64,000 nt of DNA from Litchfieldia alkalitelluris (GTDB lineage: Bacteria; Bacillota; Bacilli; Bacillales; Bacillaceae_L), in contig NZ_KV917374.1 of the NCBI RefSeq assembly GCF_002019645.1, positions 709,452 to 773,451 of the forward strand, given 5' to 3'. The notes under the pieces are model-generated. The model did not search any database, had not been told where the DNA came from, and saw only the letters and a program-made list of their open reading frames with translations. Made by a program: the position numbers and the translations under genes. Positions 44,025 through 52,534 of the stretch are shown here, one piece after another; position 1 is the first letter of the stretch, and every line of letters starts with the position of its first letter.

Positions 44025-44956
44025 ATAAAGAAAAAAACTTTATTTCTGCTGTAATATATGTAAAAAACAATGAAAGTACTGTTAATGATTTCTTAAGAAA
44101 AATAGATGAAGTTTTTCATAAAAATTTTACAACTTATGAGTTTGTAATAATTAATGATGCAAGTGAAGATAATAGTGTTAGTAAAATAAAAAGTATTAGT
44201 GAAACTATTAATGGAAATGTTACTGTTATAAATCTCCCTTATAAACATGGAATAGAAACAGCAATGCTTGCAGGAGTAGAATTTGCTATAGGTGACTTTG
44301 TTTACGAATTTGATTCGACAATAATAGACTATAATCTCGAACTGATAATGGAACTATATAATACAACTTTAGATGGAAATGATATAGTTGCAGCATCACC
44401 AAGTAACTCTATTAATTTCAGCTCAAAAATATTTTATAAATACCTTAATAATATCTCTAGACTAAACATGAGTCTAACAACTGAAACATTTAGAATAGTT
44501 TCAAGAAGAGCGTTAAATAGAGTTCTCAGGTCAAAAGAAAAATTAAGATATAGAAAAGCATTATATCACTATTCAGGTTTTAATTCTAAGACAATATTTT
44601 ATGAGGGTATCAATACTGGCAATCGAAGAAGCAACCTAAGCGTTGGAGAGAAATTCAATTTGGCATCTGATGTTTTAGTCAGTTTTTCTGACATTGGAAC
44701 TAAGTTACCATTAAGAATAAGTATAATTTTCGCGACAATCTCACTTGTAACTATTATTTACACAATTTATTCTTACTTTACTGTTGAAAATATTCAACCT
44801 GGTTGGACAACTACAATGATGTTTATTTCAGTTAGTTTTACTGGATTGTTTTTTGTGTTAGCTGTTATTTCTAAGTATATTAATGTACTGTTATATGAAT
44901 TACAGGATAAACCAAGATATATATATAAGTCAGTAGATAGGTTCTCAAGTAAATAA
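44003..44956 (+). CDS. GtrB-like GT2 glycosyltransferase with C-terminal membrane helices
   Basis: 317 residues, ATG 44003 after GAGGTG, overlapping the oxidoreductase gene. GT-A domain: FISAVIYVKNNESTVNDFL, FVIINDASEDNSV, INLPYKHGIETAMLAGVEFA, and YEFDSTIIDY at the DxD position. Two C-terminal membrane helices (about residues 235-260 and 272-295) follow, as in GtrB/DPM1-like polyprenyl-phosphate glycosyltransferases. With the carrier pair and the candidate GT-C enzyme at 37802 it makes a full three-component glycosyl-transfer set. Confidence 0.83.
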   Translation: MENSGSLNKEKNFISAVIYVKNNESTVNDFLRKIDEVFHKNFTTYEFVIINDASEDNSVSKIKSISETINGNVTVINLPYKHGIETAMLAGVEFAIGDFVYEFDSTIIDYNLELIMELYNTTLDGNDIVAASPSNSINFSSKIFYKYLNNISRLNMSLTTETFRIVSRRALNRVLRSKEKLRYRKALYHYSGFNSKTIFYEGINTGNRRSNLSVGEKFNLASDVLVSFSDIGTKLPLRISIIFATISLVTIIYTIYSYFTVENIQPGWTTTMMFISVSFTGLFFVLAVISKYINVLLYELQDKPRYIYKSVDRFSSK

Positions 44957-45040
44957 TAGTAGATTAACAGTTATCATAGATGCGATCTTTAGTTATGATT
45001 TATAATGTAATTGTAGAAATCTAAGTTGGGGTGGTATTTT

Positions 45041-45258
45041 ATGAATATACTCGTAACTGGTGGTGCTGGCTATATAGGTTCGCTGTTTTTAGCAACAGTG
45101 TATGGGGATAATAAAGTTCCATTTAAAGAGACTATGGATCTTTTATCAACCACGATCTTTTATCAACCACAAATCCTTACGGTGAAACAAAAGCCATGAG
45201 TGAGAGGATTTTAACAGATATATCTAAAACCAATCCAGAATTTTCAGTTGCTCTTCTC
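45041..45258 (+). pseudogene. galE: Second galE relic with internal deletion
   Basis: ATG 45041 follows a GGGGTGG site and gives MNILVTGGAGYIGS, a perfect GalE start. Immediately after about 15 residues it joins LATVYGDNKVPFKETMDL, so roughly 110 residues are deleted. A 17-base tandem duplication (GATCTTTTATCAACCAC at 45137 and 45154) breaks the frame; NPYGETKAMSERILTDI and NPEFSVALLP follow before homology ends. It differs in sequence from the relic at 36751, so it is a separate copy. It marks the right border of the second sugar module. Confidence 0.9.
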
Positions 45259-45309
45259 CCCACTCGTCTAAAGTTTAACGCGTTAAAGTATGGTTTGGTG
45301 TTGAGTTGG

Positions 45310-45331
45310 CCTTGCAGGTGTTTCTGCAAGG
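45310..45331. repeat. Perfect short hairpin
   Basis: CCTTGCAG, GTGTTT loop, CTGCAAGG. No T run directly after; may be a terminator relic at the module end. Confidence 0.5.
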
Positions 45332-45426
45332 TTATTAGTGTGTAAAATGGGAAAGTTGATGTTTGACTTTGTTTGGCTTTTGCGTTTGCTTTAGGTTTAA
45401 ATATTTTAATAGATTGGAGTGAGTGA

Positions 45427-45556
45427 ATGTCACGAAAACATAGAGTTTGGTTTCCGGGGGCGGTATATCATATTACTGCGAGGGGAAACAGAAGGTCTTC
45501 GCTTTTTCATAGTGGTGAGGATCATGTTATTTATTTAGAATTTCTAAATCGATGTA
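45427..45556 (+). pseudogene. Truncated RAYT (REP-associated tyrosine transposase), N-terminus only
   Basis: ATG 45427 opens MSRKHRVWFPGAVYHITARG and continues NRRSSLFHSGEDHVIYLEFL, the classic start of TnpA_REP-family single-strand transposases. Homology stops at about 45556, before the HUH motif. A family-B palindrome follows 29 bases later. It is a different family member from the RAYT at 45910 (which starts LPREARRKSSSG). Confidence 0.85.
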
Positions 45557-45584
45557 CCCCTTTATCCTACATTCCTACTGCCTT

Positions 45585-45605
45585 AGGGACATAGGGACAG
45601 GTCCC
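45585..45605. repeat. Family-B palindrome
   Basis: AGGGACATAGGGACAGGTCCC. GGGAC pairs with GTCCC. Similar sequences lie at 36366, at about 50632 plus 52087 (split by IS copy 2), at 48322 and at 54439. Confidence 0.8.
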
Positions 45606-45649
45606 TCGACCCAATCTAAAATTTGTCACAGATATGAAAAATAGTTAAT

Positions 45650-45713
45650 TGTTTAGGAGGATTTTTTAGATATACATGGAATTGGTAAACGTTGATCCTC
45701 TAAATCCTCCTTT
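45650..45713. repeat. Large inverted repeat between the two RAYT genes
   Basis: AGGAGGATTT near 45656 pairs with AAATCCTCCT near 45702 with a loop of about 36 bases that itself contains GATCCTC. It is too long-looped for a normal terminator and may be a RAYT-type substrate. No gene from 45557 to 45909. Confidence 0.45.
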
Positions 45714-45909
45714 TCTTCGTCCGTATATAATCTAACCCCAAATGTTCAACAATTTTACCCAATTCATATGAAAAACAAGATGTAAATTAATAACCGCTGA
45801 GATGTTTATAGTTTTATAGCAACTACGTAATTTATCCCCCCTCCATTGTCTTGAAATTCACTTAAATGAATGAATGTCTTAATACAAAAAATACTGAGGT
45901 GATGTATGT

Positions 45910-46670
45910 TTGCCAAGGGAAGCAAGGAGAAAGAGTAGTAGTGGAATTTATCATATTATGTTGAGAGGAATTAATAGACAAAAGATATTTGAGGATGAGG
46001 AGGATAAGAGAAAGTTCTTAGATATCTTAGAGAAATATAAGAGAATTTGCAAATTCGAACTTTATAGTTATTGTTTGATGGATAACCATATCCATCTATT
46101 AATAAAAGTATCGGAGGAAGAAATTTCTACTGTGATTAAGAGAATAAGTTTGAGTTATGTGTATTGGTACAATATGAAATATGAAAGTTGTGGACATTTA
46201 TTTCAAGAGCGATTTAAAAGTGAAGGTGTAGACAGAACGGTGTATTTTTTACTGTGCTTTGGTATATTCACCAAAATCCACTTAAGGCCGGTCTAGCTAA
46301 AAATGTATTTGATAGTAACTGGACAAGTATAGGGGAGTATGTAGATAGAACACGAATCGTGGATATTGATTTCGGGTTAAGTTTATTTTCCGAAGACAGG
46401 TGTACAGCTATAAGTTTATTTATAAAGTACATGCAGGAAACAAATGATGACCATTGTTTGGATGAAAAAGTAATCGTGAAGTTGTCTGATAGTCAGGTCA
46501 GAGAGTATCTGCAACAATTAGGGATTATAAGTAACAGTCAGTTGCAGCAAATGGATAGGGAGAATAGAGATACCTTATTGGTTAGTATTAAGGAATTGAA
46601 TGGAGTAACAATCAGACAGATTTCGAGAATAACAGGAATATCAAAAAGTGTGATTCAGCGTTTACGTTAA
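45910..46670 (+). pseudogene. RAYT-type tyrosine transposase with a single frameshift
   Basis: TTG 45910 (GAGGTGATG upstream) reads LPREARRKSSSGIYHIMLRG, then the HUH motif in MDNHIHLLIKVSEEE and GHLFQERFKSEGVD. In a run of six T at about 46247-46252 the frame is lost. One base over, VLWYIHQNPLKAGLAKN carries the catalytic Tyr (YIHxNP), and the chain continues to 46670 with a C-terminal HTH (GVTIRQISRITGISKSVIQR). The HUH site and the Tyr are thus in different frames. Apart from that single indel the gene is intact, so it is a recent lesion or, less likely, slippage-expressed. RAYTs mobilise or maintain REP palindromes. Confidence 0.85.
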
Positions 46671-46710
46671 TAAGTAAAAGAAACTTAATAAATAGTAAGG
46701 AGCTTGAATA

Positions 46711-48237
46711 ATGGTTACAAAGGTAATGAGTATAGGGATAAAAGGGGTGGAAGGTTATCGTGTTCAAGTTGAGGTGCAAACAATTGATGCGATTGAAGTC
46801 TTTGTCATTGTGGGTCTCCCTGATGCCTCTGTAAAAGAATCCAAAGAACGAGTAACAGCTGCTCTATATACATCGGGTCATCCATTGGTTGATCATCAAG
46901 TGATTGTGAATCTATCACCCTCAGAACAGAAGAAAAATGGACCATTATTTGATTTACCAATGGCAATTGGAATATATTAAAAAGCATAAAGGTGATAAAA
47001 GAGAAAATCTCAGACGGGACTTGTTTTATAGGTGCATTATCCTTGGATGGATCAATTCTACCATTTGAAGGAATGTTGGCAGCTGCACTTGCTGCAAAGA
47101 AACTACAGTTTTCAACTATTTACATGCCTTTTAACTCAGACCTACCAGAGATAAACATAGAAGGATTAGAAATAATCTATGTATCTTCTTTATTGGAAGT
47201 CATTTAACACTTATCTGGAAAGACGATTCTGCCATGTTATTTTTCAGTCCCTCAAAAAGTGAAGGAACTAGTTTATGAGAAAGATTTTAATCAAATCATC
47301 GGACATCAATTTGCAAAACGGGCTTTAGAAATTCCAGCAGCAGGAGAACACCATGTATTTATGACGGGTCCACCTGGTTATGGGAAAAGTATTTAGCAGA
47401 AACGTTTTCCACAATCCTTCCTCCACTATCCAGTAAAGCTCAGCTAGAAAAGGTAAGCTTATATCAACTGGCTGGTATTGATTATAATCTGATTTATATT
47501 CCCCCCTTTCGTAACCCACATCATTCAGCTTCAAGTGTTTCCATCATCGGAGGTGGACAAAATCCAAAACCAGGAGAAATCTCACTAGCACACCATGGGT
47601 ATTATTTTTAGATGAAATGGCAGAGTTTTCAAAGAAAACCCTTGATATGCTAAGGCAGCCTATTGAAACTGGAAAAGTAACGATCAACCGCGCAAGGTCC
47701 ATTGTAACGTATCCAGCTTCATTCCTTTTAATAGGCGCAATGAACCCATGTCCGTGTGGCTACTTAGGATCAAATACCCATTACTGTACATGTACGCCAA
47801 AACAAATTCAATCCTATCAAAACCGTATATCGGGGCCCGTCCATGACCGATTTGATATAGATCTCTCGTTAAAATCTGCTAATTTCGAGGACATTAATCA
47901 ATCAACAAGCGAATCATCATATGAAATTAGACAACGAGTCAACGAAGCGCGTGAACGTCAGTACCAAAGATATGGGAAAGACTTATGTAATGGAAGAGTA
48001 TCTTATGAAAATCTTACACTATATAACTTACTCCCAGATCAAATAAAGCAATCTCTCTATTCAATGACAATTAAGAAGAAGTGGAGCAACCGAGCCCAAC
48101 TTAAAATCATCCGCTTAGCTTTAACCATAACTGACTTAAAAGGGGAAGAGCATATAACCGAAGAATCCCTGTGGGAAGCAATTACAATAAGTAGGAATCA
48201 AGATCATCATCTAATAGGAATGAAGAAGAGGGGATGA
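46711..48237 (+). pseudogene. comM: comM/yifB (Mg-chelatase-like AAA ATPase) pseudogene
   Basis: The ATG 46711 start MVTKVMSIGIKGVEGYRVQV and GLPDASVKESKERVTAAL are intact to FDLPMAIGIY, then a stop at 46978. The chain resumes in other frames: GTCFIGALSLDGSILPFEGM (46992-47207), KVKELVYEKDFNQIIGHQFA, the Walker A MTGPPGYGKS (near 47370, broken just after), NPHHSASSVSIIGGGQNP, a further break before LFLDEMAEFS, and an intact C-terminal part from 47617 (GAMNPCPCGYLG, HDRFDIDLSL, WSNRAQLKI). At least four frame changes. ComM helps extend heteroduplex DNA in natural transformation, so its loss bears on competence here. Confidence 0.93.
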
Positions 48238-48248
48238 AGGTTGAAACT

Positions 48249-48345
48249 GAGGACAGGTCAAATGTCTAACAAGGATTGGACCACTCAAAAAGATACCATA
48301 CTATCATTTATTGTGGATTTTAGTGCCTGTCCCTTTGTTCCTAGG
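48249..48345. repeat. Family-B-related palindrome halves downstream of the comM pseudogene
   Basis: GAGGACAGGTCAAATGTC near 48250 and GTGCCTGTCCCTTTGTTCC at about 48324-48342 are variants of the GGGACAGG/CCTGTCCC arms, about 75 bases apart. Confidence 0.55.
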
Positions 48346-48428
48346 ACTTGCCAGAATAATATAGTAGATTTATAACAAAAAAAGTGATAAGATGTAAAAA
48401 TACTGGAAATGAAAGTGAGTCTTTAGTC

Positions 48429-48593
48429 ATGAATTCTACTGAAGTGAAAGAATCAACAGTTATCACCCAAGATACATTTATTCACGTGCTAAAAGCAGCA
48501 TACGAAACTGGTCATAAGAACTCTTCTATGTCAGCACAAGATCTTATAAAAGAAATTGCTAGAACAATTAAACAGTCAGGTATGGCAAAGTAG
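48429..48593 (+). CDS. Small acidic/helical protein, 54 residues, unknown
   Basis: ATG 48429 gives MNSTEVKESTVITQDTFIHV, then LKAAYETGHKNSSMSAQDLI and ARTIKQSG. No cysteine, no membrane segment, probably helical. Upstream only AAAGTGAG serves as a weak ribosome site. It may be a true small gene or chance; the amphipathic pattern makes a gene slightly more likely. It converges with the zinc-ribbon gene on the other strand, 28 bases away. Confidence 0.4.
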   Translation: MNSTEVKESTVITQDTFIHVLKAAYETGHKNSSMSAQDLIKEIARTIKQSGMAK

Positions 48594-48621
48594 GTAAGGT
48601 TGAGTACATACATAACAAGTG

Positions 48622-48804
48622 TTATTTACTTTTGTGAAAGTCAAATTTCTGAACAAAGTTACAACTTTGACAAGCCCTACCAGTCTGTTCTCCTGTATGA
48701 GGATCTTTGTAATAAACTTCATTAAACCCACATACTTGGCATTCCATTTCGTGCAGAATTTCTCTAGGACCCAATATGGCATCTAATAAATATTCAAAAT
48801 ACAT
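48622..48804 (-). CDS. Small zinc-ribbon-type protein, 60 residues
   Basis: GGAGGGG lies 5 bases before ATG 48804 (an ATG at 48807 is too close). MYFEYLLDAILGPREILHEM leads to ECQVCGFNEVYYKDPHTG and GRACQSCNF: two CxxC knuckles 22 residues apart, a compact zinc ribbon. Probably cytoplasmic, nucleic-acid or protein binding. Family not recognised. Confidence 0.65.
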   Translation of the reverse strand: MYFEYLLDAILGPREILHEMECQVCGFNEVYYKDPHTGEQTGRACQSCNFVQKFDFHKSK

Positions 48805-48947
48805 CATATCCCCTCCAACTGCTTTTCCAACAATGTATCAAATATATAAGGAAAAAGTTATCGAATTCTGGGTTAAGTATTAATAAATTATCGACAATTA
48901 TTTTAGTTGTTTAATATTAAATTAGATATAATGGTAAATACTACTAC

Positions 48948-49076
48948 TTGATTAGGTGATTTGTACTTATATTATAAATGCCTGTATGTCCTAGTTGTTA
49001 AAGTTATTTGCTTAAATTTCCATATTTGTTAAATTGATTTGGAAGGTTGCTTAATATCAAAGGTAGCCTTTTTTGT
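48948..49076 (+). ncRNA. Candidate small RNA with promoter and terminator, no gene
   Basis: TTGATT (48948-48953) and TATTAT (48970-48975) are 16 bases apart, a fair sigma-A promoter. About 60 bases beyond the expected start is a terminator: AAGGTTGC (49043) pairs with GGTAGCCTT (ending 49070) and six T follow. The predicted RNA of about 95 bases holds only a 7-codon frame (MPVCPSC) without a ribosome site. No gene was found in 48805-49350 otherwise. Confidence 0.35.
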
Positions 49077-49350
49077 GTTTGATCTTAGAAAATATTTTTA
49101 GCAGGATAAATTAATGTTTAGTATTTTACTGTTCTATTTTTTTGAAATTCAGCTATGTTAACAGAATTGGTTCAACTAATTCCAGTGGGATAGCAGGCTA
49201 TTTCCCACACTATGAAATAAGCTCTTTGATTGCTTGCAGAATAATTTGCTTCCTAGCTCCTTCAATGATTGAGATTGTTTATCCTAGGACGAATCTCAAA
49301 TCAATAGCATAGTATTAAGCAGACTCAAAAGGGGCATTTTCTTATGATTC

Positions 49351-50301
49351 TCACCAATCCTCACCAGCTGTTATATCTAGTACAAATTCTTCTGGGATAA
49401 ACTCGACTGGTTTACCTTGATCTGATATCGGCTTCTTATTTCCATGAGCATAATTAATCTCCTCAACGGTGAGTAAAGATTCGTTTTCCCAATTTTTCAA
49501 GATACCAACAACATAATTCAACTTTTTTTTATTATTCGAACAAGCAATCTGCATGGCCTTGATCATCACATCTTTTGGATTCAAAAATCGAGAATTCTCT
49601 AACCATGATAATAACTGTTCCTTGGCATTCACGTTTGAATAGCCAAATCCATTTTGATCCCAAAATTCAACAATTTCTTGTGCATCATCTTGGTTCATAC
49701 TTTGGACAGGCATTTCTTCTTTAGGATTATAATCTATATTTGGATAAAGAGCTTTTTGTTGTTGTTTTTTATTTTCTTTTTCTTTTTCTTTTTGCCCACG
49801 TATCGTCGAACGAGTCGTAAACGTATCGTCATAATACTCATCATATTCTTCTTCATTAAGCTCCACGACTTCTTTACCCATTTCATAAAAAGACTTGTAA
49901 ATGGCTTGTATATCTTCTTTCGCAATTTGATTTGCTACATATGAAATTAGTGAAGTATCCTGAACATCCTTTAACTCAGAAATGATGCAGTCCATGACTG
50001 GCTTTCCACCTTTATGAAGGTTATATTTCCCCCAGTTCTTAATCGCAATTTCTCTCGTTTGAGGATTATAACGAATCAGTTTGTGGTGGTGAATCATCCG
50101 ATCCATCAACGCAATAACCGTTTCAATTGAATACCCCATGTCAAATGCCATCTCTTTTTTCGTAATTTTATAGATACCGATTTGAGTTGTATGATGATTT
50201 GTAAGTAAATATAAAAAGAAGTATCTATCCTCAGGAGTAAGTTCCTCCGAAACCATCGGATTCTTCCAGAAATCAGTGCGTACCATTCTATATTTAGCCA
50301 T
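49351..50301 (-). CDS. DnaD-domain replication protein, phage type
   Basis: 316 residues from ATG 50301 (AAGGATTG upstream); the frame extends further but MAKYRMVRTDFWKNPMVSEE is the normal start of phage DnaD-like proteins. N-terminal winged-helix part includes TPEDRYFFLYLLTNHH and GIYKITKKEMAFDMGYS. A Lys/Glu/Gln-rich linker (residues about 175-190) leads to a C-terminal DnaD/DnaB_2 domain: EIVEFWDQNGFGYSN, LNYVVGILKNWENE. Such proteins help load helicase at phage or plasmid origins. It stands downstream of the XRE gene on the same strand, with IS copy 2 between them, which suggests a phage or ICE remnant. Confidence 0.85.
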   Translation of the reverse strand: MAKYRMVRTDFWKNPMVSEELTPEDRYFFLYLLTNHHTTQIGIYKITKKEMAFDMGYSIETVIALMDRMIHHHKLIRYNPQTREIAIKNWGKYNLHKGGKPVMDCIISELKDVQDTSLISYVANQIAKEDIQAIYKSFYEMGKEVVELNEEEYDEYYDDTFTTRSTIRGQKEKEKENKKQQQKALYPNIDYNPKEEMPVQSMNQDDAQEIVEFWDQNGFGYSNVNAKEQLLSWLENSRFLNPKDVMIKAMQIACSNNKKKLNYVVGILKNWENESLLTVEEINYAHGNKKPISDQGKPVEFIPEEFVLDITAGEDW

Positions 50302-50640
50302 TAATAACACAATCCTTTCACACATATTTTTAGGTGTCATTCTTACTTTGAAATCCACCTTTTCAATATAGTTATAGGAACTAAATGGGTAAAAGGGGTA
50401 TCAGGCATGAGGGATTTTAACTAGGTTATTTTCATACGTGCAATTGATGTTTCAAATAATAATAGAGCGCAAGTGAAGATCTTTAGATTGGCAGCAATTA
50501 GCAGTATGATTCGGGGTAGCTATTAGGATTAGTAGACATTAGTATTTCATTGTCTGAGTGAGGACTTGGATCTAAGAAGTTTAGTAGTTTTATATATAAT
50601 AGTTAAATGTGCAGTTATGATAACCGAGAGTTTGGGACAA
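50302..50640. other. Non-coding spacer; ends in a split family-B palindrome
   Basis: No gene seen. The last bases before the IS, GGGACAATAA, join TAAGCATGTCCCTTTG beyond it at 52084; without the IS and one TAA this reads GGGACAATAAGCATGTCCC, a family-B-type palindrome. Confidence 0.7.
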
Positions 50641-50681
50641 TAATGATGTGCACCCCAATTGTTAGACACAACAACTAACAA

Positions 50682-51212
50682 TTGGAGGTGCACTTTTACA
50701 TGAAGAAGAAATACCCTTTAGAAATAAAGATAGCTGCAGTAAATGAATATCTTGAAGGCGGAGAGTCTATCAGGCAGACAGCCCAAAAGTACAATGTTAA
50801 TAAAACGATGTTACACAGATGGGTAGCGAAATTTCAAAATCATGGTATATCTGGCTTAGAGGAAACCTATACAAAATACTCATTTGAGTTTAAAATGGAC
50901 GTACTTAATTATCTGAACGAGATGGGAGCGTCCATCGAAGAAGTTACTGCAGTATTTAATGTTTCTTCATCTGCCATAGTGTATAAGTGGAAGAATCTAC
51001 TTGAAACACAGGGAATTGACGCTCTTAAAAAGAAGAAAAAGGAGCGTCCTTCACCCATGAAAAAGCAACCTAAGAATAATCAACCAGTAGAAGGAACTGA
51101 AGAAGCACTACGTGCTGAAATTGAACAACTTCGTATGGAGAATGCATATTTAAAAAAGCTACAAGCCTTAATTCAGGAAAAGAACTCACAGAAAAAGAAA
51201 AGGCACAGGTGA
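50682..51212 (+). CDS. IS150-type transposase OrfA (copy 2)
   Basis: 176 residues, the same as OrfA of copy 1: two HTH units and a leucine-zipper-like end. It overlaps orfB by four bases. GAAAAAG near the 3' end is a possible -1 slip site for an OrfAB fusion. Confidence 0.9.
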   Translation: MEVHFYMKKKYPLEIKIAAVNEYLEGGESIRQTAQKYNVNKTMLHRWVAKFQNHGISGLEETYTKYSFEFKMDVLNYLNEMGASIEEVTAVFNVSSSAIVYKWKNLLETQGIDALKKKKKERPSPMKKQPKNNQPVEGTEEALRAEIEQLRMENAYLKKLQALIQEKNSQKKKRHR

Positions 51213-52051
51213 TTTATGAATTAAGGCGTGAATTTAAGGTGATTGACTTGATAAAGTTCGCTGAAATGCCACGTAGCACGTATTATTATTGGGTAAAACA
51301 AATGGATAAACCAGATAAATATAGTGAAATGAAAGAGGTTATCCAACAGATCTTTGACGAACATCAAGGTCGATATGGCTATCGACGTATCACACTGGAA
51401 TTACGTAATCGGGGTCATGTAATTAATCACAAAACAGTCCTTCGCTTAATGAATGAGATGGGTTTAAAATGCTTAGTTCGCATGAAAAAATACCGTTCAT
51501 ATCGTGGAAAAGTGGGTGAAGTCGCACCGAATATACTAGAGCGAGATTTCCAAGCTACGAAGCCAAATGAGAAGTGGGTTACAGATGTGACAGAATTCCA
51601 TTTGTTTGGCGAGAAACTTTATCTTTCACCTATTCTGGACCTTTACAACGGTGAAATTATTGCTTATAACCTAGAGAAACGTCCAGTATACACACTTGTA
51701 TCTAAAATGTTAGATACGGCCATACAACAATTAGACGACCATGATTGCCCTATCCTTCACTCTGATCAAGGCTGGCATTATCAGATGAAGAAGTTTCGAC
51801 ACACCTTACAGAAGAATGGAATTACCCAAAGTATGTCTCGCAAGGGCAATTGTTTAGATAATGCAGTAATGGAGAACTTTTTTGGATTATTAAAGAGCGA
51901 ATTACTTTATTTAAGAGAATTTGAGAGTATGGATCATTTCAAACTAGAATTAGAGAAATATATTTACTATTATAATCACAAACGGATTAAGCAAAAATTA
52001 AAAGGTATGAGTCCGATTCAATATCGAACTCATACCCAGCAAGCTGCTTAA
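51209..52051 (+). CDS. IS150-type transposase OrfB (copy 2)
   Basis: 280 residues, same DDE residues as copy 1 ([26 protein letters not shown]). GTG 51209 opens the frame inside the orfA stop (GTGA). Intact. Confidence 0.93.
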   Translation: MIYELRREFKVIDLIKFAEMPRSTYYYWVKQMDKPDKYSEMKEVIQQIFDEHQGRYGYRRITLELRNRGHVINHKTVLRLMNEMGLKCLVRMKKYRSYRGKVGEVAPNILERDFQATKPNEKWVTDVTEFHLFGEKLYLSPILDLYNGEIIAYNLEKRPVYTLVSKMLDTAIQQLDDHDCPILHSDQGWHYQMKKFRHTLQKNGITQSMSRKGNCLDNAVMENFFGLLKSELLYLREFESMDHFKLELEKYIYYYNHKRIKQKLKGMSPIQYRTHTQQAA

Positions 52052-52126
52052 TAGCTTGTGTCTAACATTTTGGGTTCAGTTCATAAGCATGTCCCTTTGT
52101 CTCCTTCGGGATTCTTTCCCGGTTCA

Positions 52127-52483
52127 TTAGTTTTTAGACTTTTTTACAGAATCGATGGTATCTAACAGATGATCGATCATTTTTAAAGCAGACTTCTGCT
52201 CTAAGGCAGGTCGATAAGCGAGTTTATCGATGATTTCAGTCAAGACTTCAGATTGCTGAGCTTTTCCTAAATCCTCTGCATGAATTAACAACTCATATAA
52301 AGTAATACCAAGAACAGTTGCAATCTTTTCGAGAGTTTCTAACGAGAAAGGCTTTTCTCCCCGTTCGATATTTCCCATAAAGGTATTCGATACCCCTACC
52401 TTCTCTGCTAAATCAGCCTGACTCCACTTTTTCTTCTTTCTAAATCGACGAATTCGTTCTCCAAGTACTTTTCCGGTATTCAA
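52127..52483 (-). CDS. XRE-family HTH repressor, 118 residues
   Basis: Start TTG 52483 is chosen because AGAGGTGA at about 52488-52495 is correctly spaced; GTG 52492 lies inside it. The N-terminal 65 residues are an HTH_3 domain: GERIRRFRKKKKWSQADLAE, KVGVSNTFMGNIERGEKPFS, LETLEKIATVLGITL. The C-terminal 45 residues are helical (SALKMIDHLLDTIDSVKK) and may dimerise. Two copies of a 13-base motif lie in its leader (see operator), indicating autoregulation. It stands 300 bases downstream of comK in the same direction and could also influence it. SinR-like in size, but specific identity is not claimed. Confidence 0.88.
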   Translation of the reverse strand: MNTGKVLGERIRRFRKKKKWSQADLAEKVGVSNTFMGNIERGEKPFSLETLEKIATVLGITLYELLIHAEDLGKAQQSEVLTEIIDKLAYRPALEQKSALKMIDHLLDTIDSVKKSKN

Positions 52484-52534
52484 AGAAATCACCTCTAGGA
52501 TTAGTTAATCGTAGAAGTGTAAAAATGTGGATAA

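Larger units (their letters stand above)
50644..52083 (+). mobile_element. IS3-family (IS150-like) insertion sequence, copy 2, complete
   Basis: 1440 bp, same ends as copy 1 (TGATGTGCACCCC to GGGTTCAGTTCA) in the opposite orientation. Target duplication TAA at 50641-50643 and 52084-52086. Both reading frames give the same proteins as copy 1. The insertion splits a family-B-type palindrome and separates the DnaD gene from the XRE gene. Confidence 0.95.

Noticed and set aside
3594-52083. Composite transposon formed by the two IS copies
   Set aside because: Each copy has its own matched 3-bp target duplication (GAA and TAA). A composite would share one target duplication at the outer ends, so these are two separate insertions.
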